From Pseudomonadota bacterium (GTDB taxonomy: Bacteria; Pseudomonadota; Gammaproteobacteria; Burkholderiales; Sulfuriferulaceae), in NCBI GenBank assembly GCA_021845925.1, contig JAJZUW010000002.1, positions 181,128 to 245,127 on the forward strand: a stretch of DNA of 64,000 nucleotides. The letters are read 5' to 3'. The notes under the pieces were generated by a model. That model saw only the letters and a program-made list of their open reading frames with translations. It did no database searches and had not been told where the DNA came from. Position numbers and translations under genes: made by a program. This document shows, one piece after another, positions 17,318 to 23,754 of this stretch; the stretch's first letter is position 1, and each line of letters starts with the position of its first letter.

Positions 17318-18295
17318 GTGATCAGGATGAATGTTGTCATGCTGTTTGCTTTTTTGCTGATGGTGGCACTGGAGGTGCGGGCCGCCGGTATGCCGCTGGT
17401 TGAATCGGCTGCAATACCGTTACCAGGCAATGCGACGCGGCTGGACTATGCGAGCATCGATCCGGTCACCCATCGCCTGTTCATTGCCCATCTGGGCGAT
17501 AGCGCCGTTATTGTGGTTGATACCGCGCATGACAAAGTCATTGCCGATATTGCCGGCATAGGGCATGTTCACGGTGTTCTCGCCGTACCGGCCTTGGGCA
17601 GGATTTATGCTTCCGCCACGGCGACGGACGAAATCGCCGTGATTGATGAAAACAGCCTGAAGGTCGTTGCCCGCATTCCAGGTGGTTTTTATCCGGATGG
17701 CATGGCCTACGCACCGAAGCAGAACAAGCTGTATGTTTCTGACGAACATGGTGAAACGGAAACGGTGATTGATCTGCGCCGGAATCAGAGAATCGCCACC
17801 ATCAGGCTCGATAGCGAAGTCGGCAATTCCCAGTACGACCCTGTGTCCGGGCATGTTTTCATGAATGCGCAGACATCCGGCAAACTGATTGAAATCGATC
17901 CGGCAACCGACAGGATCATCGCACGTCATCCGTTACCGGGTTGTGACGCTCCTCACGGACTGCTGATCGATTCCGGCGACCGGCTTGTGTTCGTTGCCTG
18001 TCAGGACAACAGCAGGCTGCTTGTATTGAACCAGCAATCCATGGCTGTTTCCCACGTTTTTACCATCGGCCAGGATCCCGATGTGCTGGCGCTGGATCCC
18101 GGAGTCCATCGGCTTTACGTCGCCGGAGAGGATGGTATCGTTGCCATGTTCGATCTGTCGGGCGGCATGAAAAAAATCTGGCAAGGCTTCCTGGGTGACA
18201 ATGCCCATGTGGTTGCGGTGGATCCACAGACGCATGAGGTTTATTTTCCGCTGAAAAATGTGGGGGGCAAACCCGTGCTTGAGATCATGAAATGA
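17318..18295 (+). CDS. Exported YVTN-type beta-propeller protein
   Basis: Secreted or periplasmic 325-residue protein. The signal peptide (IRMNVVMLFAFLLMVALEV, cut near RAAG) is followed by repeated blades of about 42 residues with motifs such as HRLFIAHLGDSAVIVVD, GRIYASATATDEIAVID, NKLYVSDEHGETETVID and HRLYVAGEDGIVAMFD, which is the YVTN/YncE pattern. GTG 17318 is preferred because AGGAGA ends five bases upstream; ATG 17327 is also possible. The partner or ligand is unknown. It is the last chromosomal gene before the tRNA-derived island boundary. Confidence 0.82.
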   Translation: MIRMNVVMLFAFLLMVALEVRAAGMPLVESAAIPLPGNATRLDYASIDPVTHRLFIAHLGDSAVIVVDTAHDKVIADIAGIGHVHGVLAVPALGRIYASATATDEIAVIDENSLKVVARIPGGFYPDGMAYAPKQNKLYVSDEHGETETVIDLRRNQRIATIRLDSEVGNSQYDPVSGHVFMNAQTSGKLIEIDPATDRIIARHPLPGCDAPHGLLIDSGDRLVFVACQDNSRLLVLNQQSMAVSHVFTIGQDPDVLALDPGVHRLYVAGEDGIVAMFDLSGGMKKIWQGFLGDNAHVVAVDPQTHEVYFPLKNVGGKPVLEIMK

Positions 18296-18497
18296 GGAAA
18301 CGGCAGTTAGCGACGGGTTTTTCTGAATTGCCCGGAGTTTTGTGGTGGCTGTCTGGTTCAGGTAACGTTGGCAGTTTTCAGCTTGGCTGGCTGTATTGTG
18401 CTTCGGATTCTGCGGACAGTATGTGGCAAACTTGTCGCAAAAGGAGATTTGTGCCAAACCTGCCGACTCTTGATTCAGTCGGAATCCGTATGGTGTC

Positions 18498-18542
18498 TGG
18501 CGCGCCCGACAGGAGTCGAACCTGTGACCTTTGGCTTCGGAA
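18498..18542. repeat. Left attachment site (attL), tRNA-Arg 3' fragment
   Basis: 45 bases identical to 35124-35168 in the same orientation. They start with TGG, the complement of CCA, and run through the T arm and variable loop to the anticodon loop. Identity stops abruptly on both sides (C versus A before, C versus A after), as expected for a recombinase crossover core. Confidence 0.9.
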
Positions 18543-18603
18543 CGCGAAAATTTTACATCATAACGCCATAAATATAAAAGAAAATTTGATTTTTTTGATG
18601 GCA

Positions 18604-18629
18604 TTTGGGACAATGGTGGGACAGTGAGA
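18604..18629 (+). promoter_or_regulatory. Candidate recombinase arm-binding sites, left end
   Basis: TTTGGGACA at 18604-18612 and TGGGACAGTGAGA at 18617-18629 lie between the left repeat and the integrase start. The same two words occur in the same order near the right end at 35034-35043 and 35047-35059. Recombinase arm sites are inferred from this arrangement; they also overlap the probable int promoter region. Confidence 0.5.
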
Positions 18630-18648
18630 TTCCCGAAGGTGGCCCATT

Positions 18649-19806
18649 ATGGCGACAATTCAGAAGCGCAGTGGCAATTGGCAAGTCAAGATTCGCAGGG
18701 GTGGTTGGCCAGTTCAAACCCGTACATTTGATGTTCGTGAGGATGCAGAAAAGTGGGCACGTGCGCTTGAACGCGAAATGGATGTCGGCTCTTTCATCCA
18801 GCGTGACGACTCCGAGCGGGTGACCTTTGCCCAGGCAGCAAAGCGTTATGAACAGGAAATCTTGCCCGAGAAACGAGGGCGTGTGCAGGATGCCAGTCGT
18901 TTGCGACAACTGGTCAGGGCATTTGGTCCATATAGCCTGATTGCGCTCACAAATATCCGCATCGCGGAATATCGTGATCAGCGATTGAAACAAATCTCAC
19001 CACAAAGTGTGGTGCATGAATTGGGGGTGCTGACACGTGTGCTGAAGGCATGCGTCATGGATTGGGGCATCATGCTGCCACATGGCATTCCCACTGCAAT
19101 GGTGCGGAAACCAAAGATCAGGAACGAACGCAGCCGGCGGCTTGATCCGCTTGAAGAGCAATACCTGTTTGAAGCCATCCGCAACCCTGGCACCCAGCAC
19201 CCCAATCCCTGGACAATGGCACTGGTCGTGCTCGCACTGGAAACCGCAGGGCGCCGTTCCGAATTGTTGTCCTTGCGGTGGGATGAAATTGATCTGAACC
19301 GTCGTGTGGCAAGGTTGCGTGGAGCCGATGGCGGTGTCACCAAGAACAATGAGCCATGGCGTGACATACCCTTGTCATCCCGGGCGGTCGCCATGCTGAA
19401 AGAGTTGCCCCGCTCTCTGGATGGCAGGGTATTGCCGATGACTCCCAACGCAGCACAGACATCATGGGAACGTGCAGTGCTGCGGGCAAGGCAGAATTAT
19501 CTGCATGACATTCTGAAACAGCGATTGCCTGCCATGGGGCTGGATGCCGAATCGGAAATCCGGGCGCTGGTGTTCAAGAAACGTGAGCCGCATGCGCAAA
19601 CAGTAAAGATCTTGACCGAACTGAACTTGCGAGACAAGACACTGGTTGATTTGCATTTCCATGATTTGCGCCATGAAGCCACCAGCCGTTTGGCGGACAA
19701 ATTGCAAATGCACGAACTGATGAAAGTCACCGGGCACAAGACCAGCAAAATGCTGGCACGGTATTATCACCCCCGTGCTGAGGATCTGGCAGCCAAGATC
19801 GGGTAG
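18649..19806 (+). CDS. int: Tyrosine recombinase/integrase of the island
   Basis: Site-specific recombinase of 385 residues. The N-terminal part begins MATIQKRSGNWQVKIRR, an arm-binding AP2-like pattern, followed by a SAM-like core-binding domain. The catalytic domain shows the first arginine in ETAGRRSELLSLRW, the H-x-x-R box in FHDLRHEATSRL, the second histidine in VTGHKTSKML and the nucleophile tyrosine in ARYYHPRAEDL. All catalytic residues are present, so the enzyme could be active. It lies 106 bp from the left tRNA repeat and reads into the island. Confidence 0.95.
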   Translation: MATIQKRSGNWQVKIRRGGWPVQTRTFDVREDAEKWARALEREMDVGSFIQRDDSERVTFAQAAKRYEQEILPEKRGRVQDASRLRQLVRAFGPYSLIALTNIRIAEYRDQRLKQISPQSVVHELGVLTRVLKACVMDWGIMLPHGIPTAMVRKPKIRNERSRRLDPLEEQYLFEAIRNPGTQHPNPWTMALVVLALETAGRRSELLSLRWDEIDLNRRVARLRGADGGVTKNNEPWRDIPLSSRAVAMLKELPRSLDGRVLPMTPNAAQTSWERAVLRARQNYLHDILKQRLPAMGLDAESEIRALVFKKREPHAQTVKILTELNLRDKTLVDLHFHDLRHEATSRLADKLQMHELMKVTGHKTSKMLARYYHPRAEDLAAKIG

Positions 19807-19862
19807 CCGTGAAGTGTGGGCCAAATCGTGTATTATCTGTCTGATCAGCCAAGGATGTAACA

Positions 19863-20123
19863 GTGCCAATTATAAGTCGATTTTTTGGGATCATTATACG
19901 CATGTTTTTTAATGAGCACGCGCCGCCCCACTTTCATGCGGAATATGGTGAATACCGTGTGGTAGTCGATATCAATACGCTGGAGGCGATTGAAGGTCAT
20001 TTCCCGCGCAGGGCACTGGAATTGGTGTTGGATTGGGCGGAGTTGCATCAGAAAGAATTGTTGCAGGATTGGAGTTTGTGCCAACAACATCAGCAACCGA
20101 CTGAAATTGAGCCTTTAGAGTGA
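19863..20123 (+). CDS. DUF4160 family protein
   Basis: Small 86-residue protein matching the DUF4160 pattern: MPIISRFFGIIIRMFFNEH, then APPHFHAEYGEYRVVVDI with the HFHAEY core, and a C-terminal helix RRALELVLDWAELHQKEL. GTG 19863 has AAGGA seven bases upstream. DUF4160 genes are commonly followed by DUF2442 genes, as here, and the pair is often suspected to be a toxin-antitoxin-like unit; no activity is established. Confidence 0.8.
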   Translation: MPIISRFFGIIIRMFFNEHAPPHFHAEYGEYRVVVDINTLEAIEGHFPRRALELVLDWAELHQKELLQDWSLCQQHQQPTEIEPLE

Positions 20124-20132
20124 GGTGGTGTC

Positions 20133-20387
20133 ATGGATTGGGATGTTATTGAAGCCAAAGTCGTTGAGCCGGGAAAATTTTTAGTGCGTTTTGCTGATGG
20201 CCTGCAAGGGGTTGTGCAGTTTGCCCCCAGTGCTTACCGTGGTGTGTTCGAAAAACTGCGTGATCCTGTTGAGTTCAACAAACTATATGTGAATGGTTAC
20301 TTCGTCACCTGGCCGGGTGAGCTTGATCTGGCGCCTGATGCCATGCATAGCCAGATCAAACACACCGGGGAGTGGGTGATTCAATAA
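20133..20387 (+). CDS. DUF2442 family protein
   Basis: 84-residue protein with the DUF2442 layout: an opening beta hairpin, the core FADGLQGVVQF, then a strand-rich end with VTWPGELDLAPDAMH. It starts nine bases after the DUF4160 gene and follows GAGGTGG. DUF2442 proteins are often encoded with DUF4160 and may bind the partner or DNA. Function unknown. Confidence 0.8.
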   Translation: MDWDVIEAKVVEPGKFLVRFADGLQGVVQFAPSAYRGVFEKLRDPVEFNKLYVNGYFVTWPGELDLAPDAMHSQIKHTGEWVIQ

Positions 20388-20698
20388 TTTTCCCAACCAA
20401 CCGGTGGTTGTTGGCTGCGTGGACGACCACGAACTCCTTTTTTGGTTGGGGTGATGATTTTCTGACCTGCCGAAGGTTCGCTAATTTCTCCAGCAAAAAA
20501 CCGGCACAGATCAGCCAGCAAAACCCCCTGACGCCCTGTTCTTGTTGTGATGGGCACAGGAAATTTTCCCCGATGAATGGCACGACGAGCCCCAGCCTCA
20601 CTGAGACTCAATGCCTGTAACAGATAACCATCGTTAACGGCCATCCAGTCACGCGCACCATTTTTCAAATGTATTTCATACAAATCATTGCTGTTCAT
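20381..20698 (-). CDS. Unrecognised small protein, possible island regulator
   Basis: A 105-residue basic protein that I do not recognise. It has a helical centre (SLSEAGARRAIHRGKFPVPI) that looks like a degenerate DNA-binding helix pair, and a basic, proline-containing tail (KKGVRGRPRSQQPP) with an AT-hook-like RGRP. ATG 20698 is chosen since GGAG lies seven bases upstream; another ATG at 20704 is too close. It overlaps the DUF2442 stop by seven bases tail-to-tail. A promoter-like module at 20754-20800 sits just upstream. An excisionase or regulator role is only a guess from island context. Confidence 0.55.
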   Translation of the reverse strand: MNSNDLYEIHLKNGARDWMAVNDGYLLQALSLSEAGARRAIHRGKFPVPITTRTGRQGVLLADLCRFFAGEISEPSAGQKIITPTKKGVRGRPRSQQPPVGWENY

Positions 20699-20753
20699 CT
20701 TCATGCTCCAAAAATATGTCCTGCACGGAAAATGGAGCGCGGATTTTTTCGAG

Positions 20754-20800
20754 CCAATAATATAAATTTGACCGGTGCATGGAGCCTGATTTCAGTCCAA
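20754..20800 (-). promoter_or_regulatory. Promoter-like module, copy 1
   Basis: Read on the minus strand this contains TTGGACTGAA and, about 23 bases later, AATTTATATTATTGG, followed by a GAAAA run. The same two boxes recur at 22119-22167 with 25-base spacing. Copy 1 lies about 55 bp upstream of the small minus-strand gene ending at 20381, so it may be its promoter or operator. Confidence 0.45.
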
Positions 20801-21016
20801 ACGACCGCCGAGAGCCGTCATTGAGCCGGGAGGGATAAATGGAAGGGACCCACGAAGTGGGGAGGTGCCGTTTATGCTCACGGCGATATTGACGGTGTGA
20901 GGCGGGAGGTACGCTCTGGCATGGGGTCGAGATGGTTTTCAATCTCGGCCCCTGCCCCCCCGGCGAGGGGGAAGGTGGTTTTTGTTCCGGCGAATCTATC
21001 CGTATGTTATGTAATA
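20801..21016. other. Noncoding stretch with small hairpins
   Basis: No convincing gene. It contains CCCAC-GAA-GTGGG near 20849, a run of C and a matching G-rich block near 20955-20972, and only very short reading frames. It lies between the minus-strand terminator at 21020 and the promoter-like module, and may be a leader for the minus-strand gene. Confidence 0.35.
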
Positions 21017-21040
21017 AAAAAACCCCGCCGAAGCGGGGTT
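21013..21040 (-). terminator. Strong rho-independent terminator (minus strand)
   Basis: Perfect stem AACCCCGC / GCGGGGTT with a CGAA loop at 21021-21040, followed on the minus strand by a long T-run. Its direction means that a minus-strand transcript arriving from 22115 ends here. On the plus strand only four T residues follow, so termination there would be weaker. Confidence 0.8.
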
Positions 21041-22115
21041 TTGGGGACGAGTTGATCCATACGCCGCTTGTGGCGGCGTTGGTTTATACGAGGCAAAGCC
21101 ACGTGAAAGTTCATTTCCGGGGATCCTCCCGTCGATGAACGAATGTGCCAATTCCAATGGTGCCAGCCACTGGAGTCTCAACGCGGCCAGGCGTTGAGAC
21201 TTGGTGTTACATACACTGCCGGGGGCGTCACTCCCCTGAACCTTCTTTTGTGTCGATCCCGCCTTTCTTACCCGGTCAGATTCGCCGGTTCGTACTCCCA
21301 CCGCATGAGTCAGCAGTTGTACGTCTCATACTCAGCAAGTCTCCCTCTCTTGCGCCGTTTTCTCGGGTGCCAACCCGGTACAGACCGTCAGAGATTCCCC
21401 ACTTAGCCTGTTGCTACTGCGTGCATTTAGCGGTCGACTCATTTTGCTGGCTTAGGTCAAAGACCCTACCCCGTTAGATTCAACGGGTTTCGGAGGCTAA
21501 AGATTCCCAAAACGCTCTCCTACTACCAGAAAAATATCAACGTCTACTCATACACCGCCGCATCATGCACTCTGCACAGCATCCTCCGGGTTGAATTCCC
21601 GTGGATTACCGTTACACGTTTGAGCTGTCATCGACCCCCGATTTCGCGAGGTGCCCTTCATCCACAGCACATGGGTTATTGACCCTGTGCCCGCCTTGCG
21701 GCGCATGAAGCAATGCCATTACTGACATAAGAAGCCATCGTGTGCAGTACACGTCGCGCTGTTGCCATACGCGCCGTGACCCGGACTTTCGCCGGATTTC
21801 GCAAACAGACAGGTCACACAGGCATTTCCTCCTGTGCGCCGTTTCATGGTCGCCCAATATTCAGGATTGGAATGGGTGGAAGCGGGCATTACAGCCCACA
21901 GCCCCCGTTGCAGCCGCGCCAGCCCTATTAGAGGCACGCGGCTACATCGACACTTACCCGGTTGGCGACCGGGCTTGCAGGCTTCTGCCTGCGAAGGTTA
22001 ACAGTGAGGGGCCTGGCCGCCCGTCACTGCGTTACAGTGTATTCAGGGTGGCGGCCCAGCTATCCGTTGCCGGATTGAGCGTACACACCGTGGAAAAGTA
22101 CCCGTCTGAATTTTC
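21017..22115 (-). ncRNA. Candidate large structured noncoding RNA
   Basis: About 1.1 kb with no protein-like ORF on either strand but many perfect inverted repeats: ACGCCGC/GCGGCGT (21061-21079), a 10-bp stem starting GTCTCAACGC (21175-21200), GTTCAT/ATGAAC (21110-21141), GCACA-GGGT / ACCC-TGTGC (near 21667), CACAGG/CCTGTG (near 21817), GCCGCG/CGCGGC (near 21914-21942), CCCGGT/ACCGGG (near 21957), GCAGGC/GCCTGC (near 21977) and a nested GGCCGCC/GGCGGCC plus CACTG/CAGTG (22015-22055). It is bounded by a terminator on the left and a promoter-like module on the right, both for the minus strand. A 42-codon frame begins at about 21847 but has no recognised relative. No group II intron domain V, reverse transcriptase or IscB/TnpB gene is nearby. 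Transcription is an inference. Confidence 0.4.
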
Positions 22116-22118
22116 GGT

Positions 22119-22167
22119 CCAATAATATAAATTCGCGGTTCTGCTCAATGACGATGCTTCAATCCAA
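22119..22167 (-). promoter_or_regulatory. Promoter-like module, copy 2
   Basis: On the minus strand TTGGATTGAA is followed by TTGAGC and then AATTTATATTATTGG, with ACCGAAAA after it. It shares both boxes with the module at 20754-20800. TTGAGC and TATTAT are spaced 15 bases, slightly short for a sigma-70 promoter. It would drive the structured region toward the terminator at 21020. Confidence 0.4.
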
Positions 22168-22447
22168 CTGCTCGCCGCAGGGCAGGTGGCCAGATTTAAA
22201 TCCCAATCCGGCCACCTGCCGCACAGCATGGGTCACTTCATCCCGTCAAGGGACTGGTTTGCAACCACGCCACAGTTGCGCGCATCGCGCTTGCCTGTGG
22301 CGGCGCCAGGTTGTGGCGCCCTTGACTGGCTTTCGTGACGTTGCGGTTTTGCCAAATTCACCGGCTTCCCTCTTCTCTTGGAATCTTCATATGTTCTGTT
22401 TCGCTGCGCGCGAAACAGCCTTATTGTTGTGTATCGGAGAAGCCGAA
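22168..22447. other. Hairpin-rich leader before the 22448 gene
   Basis: No gene is seen. Perfect inverted repeats are GGCAGGTGGCC/GGCCACCTGCC (22181-22220, 11 bp), a long stem TCAAGGG/CCCTTGA closing CGCCACAG/CTGTGGCG and GGCGCC/GGCGCC (about 22246-22337), and GTTTCG/CGAAAC near 22399-22420. GGAGA at 22437-22441 is the ribosome site of the next gene. Confidence 0.45.
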
Positions 22448-23167
22448 ATGAACCAATTCAAACCCGCAGAAACATTCATCCTCCACCACAAAACCGCTGC
22501 CATGCAACGCCTGGCCGATCTGGTGCGAACCGGCCACCGGTTTCATGTCAGCGGCACGGTCAGCCCGGAAAAAGTTCAGGGATTAGCCAAGAAATTTACC
22601 GGGCTGTACCAGACCAACCAGACCCGTTTGCAGGCATCCCGTCAACGCAAAACCGGCGAAGCCAGTTTCCGGTTGCTGCTGCAAGGTAAACCTGATGCTA
22701 CGGAAATCCGCTGGTGGTTGTTGCGTACCGATGGGGAAATGCCGGAGGCCGCAAAAAAAGAAAACTGGGCAGACGCCACCCAACGTGGTCAGCACATCGA
22801 ATGGGATGGATACGAACTGGTTCGGCATACGCGGGAAGGTGCAAACAACCCGTCGTGGTCGTGGCGATATACCAAGGAACAGGAAGCATCGCTGCGTGAT
22901 GGCCTCGTGAACGCCATCCGCACCCACCGAGATGATCACCTCCGTCAACTGATAGATTCCATCCACCGCACGCCTGGGTTTGCGCTGGCGAGGGAACAGG
23001 TCAAGAAAATGCGCAAGCTGATCACCGATGAATGGAAGCGCCGGGGTAGGGATGGGGCACCACCGGAAATGCCGGGCAGGGTAGGTTATGTGCAGCGGCT
23101 GGCGGATGTTGGGCATCGGGTAGGTGCGACGAAGGATAGGAAGCGCGGGGTGAGGCGGGTGAAATAA
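22448..23167 (+). CDS. Unrecognised basic protein of the island
   Basis: 239-residue soluble, strongly basic protein. I do not recognise the family. The N-terminal half reads like a compact fold (FILHHKTAAMQRLADLVRTG, then RLLLQGKPDATEIRWWLLRT), the middle holds WDGYELVRHTREG, and the C-terminal third is helical and very basic, ending in RKRGVRRVK, which would suit nucleic-acid binding. ATG 22448 has GGAGA six bases upstream. It stands between the hairpin-rich region and the IS remnant, far from the cas promoter. A role in replication, conjugation help or regulation of the island cannot be told apart. Confidence 0.75.
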   Translation: MNQFKPAETFILHHKTAAMQRLADLVRTGHRFHVSGTVSPEKVQGLAKKFTGLYQTNQTRLQASRQRKTGEASFRLLLQGKPDATEIRWWLLRTDGEMPEAAKKENWADATQRGQHIEWDGYELVRHTREGANNPSWSWRYTKEQEASLRDGLVNAIRTHRDDHLRQLIDSIHRTPGFALAREQVKKMRKLITDEWKRRGRDGAPPEMPGRVGYVQRLADVGHRVGATKDRKRGVRRVK

Positions 23168-23200
23168 AACGAAATATGATTTAATTCGGTAGGCCATTTT

Positions 23201-23219
23201 AGGACACCTCGAAAAACCT
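23201..23219 (+). repeat. Probable left end of an IS5-family element
   Basis: The stretch TTTTAGGACACCTCGAAAAA-like bases at about 23199-23218 has the look of an IS5-group terminal inverted repeat and precedes the transposase remnant. No matching right end was found before cas3, consistent with a truncated element. Confidence 0.4.
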
Positions 23220-23225
23220 GGCCTT

Positions 23226-23306
23226 GGCTGGCTGGGCAGGCATGATATGGGCTGGCTGGGCAGGCATGATATGGGCTGGCTGGGCAGGCATGATATGGGC
23301 TGGTTG
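23226..23306 (+). repeat. 24-bp tandem repeat, three copies plus a partial
   Basis: Units 23226-23249, 23250-23273 and 23274-23297 are identical (each begins GGCTGGCTGGGCAGG and ends CATGATATG); a partial fourth begins GGCTGG. It lies between the presumed IS left end and the transposase start. Confidence 0.9.
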
Positions 23307-23319
23307 AGATGGCGAGGAG

Positions 23320-23652
23320 ATGATCAAGGTCAGTCTGTTCGCAGAGCAGGAACGCGAGAACAAGATGGACAAGATCGGCGATGCGTTGAGCAAACTGTCC
23401 GAACATGTGGACTTCGCGGCGCTGGCATCCATCGTTCCCGACCGAACTGATAATCCGTATCCTGGTCATCTAGCAGTTGTACAACCTCAGCGACGATCAG
23501 ATGGAGTTCCAGTTTCTGGCCCGGTTGAGCATCCAGCGCTTCGTGGGCCTGCGGCAGAGTTCGCAGGCGCTGGTCCGCACGACAATCTGGACCTTCAAGG
23601 AACGACTGATCAAGGCCGGAGCCAACTCTCTTCTAGGCGATATACTTTCGGG
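23320..23652 (+). pseudogene. IS5-family transposase remnant
   Basis: The first about 40 codons (MIKVSLFAEQERENKMDKIG, then LSKLSEHVDFAALASIV) match the start of IS5-type transposases. After a frameshift near 23450 a second frame continues with LYNLSDDQMEFQFLARLSIQ and RFVGL, then TTIWTFKERLIKAGA, the typical conserved N-terminal region. The catalytic DDE part is gone. The first frame stays open and runs directly into cas3, giving a 1024-codon fused frame. The remnant probably marks an insertion or deletion that trimmed the original cas3 upstream region. Confidence 0.82.
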
Positions 23653-23754
23653 ATGAAATGGTTTAGTGGCTCATCTGTTGCGCCACTTCATGGCGTAGGA
23701 TGTGAATCTGGTAGCTCGGGTTTTGATTGGAACGACGCAGAGGCGCATAAGAAT

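Noticed and set aside
18292..18627. 111-codon frame on the plus strand
   Set aside because: It is the well-known artefact of reading antisense through a tRNA ([15 protein letters not shown] peptide); the segment is the attL tRNA fragment.
21742..22125. 127-codon plus-strand frame
   Set aside because: Composition and lack of any recognisable motif or ribosome site; it lies over several hairpins.
21017..22447. Group II intron, retron or IscB/TnpB guide RNA
   Set aside because: No domain V-like hairpin, no reverse transcriptase and no nuclease ORF of these families is present in the region.
23086..23469. Minus-strand ORF with PAHIMPAQ repeats
   Set aside because: It is a shadow of the 24-bp tandem repeat and of the transposase remnant.
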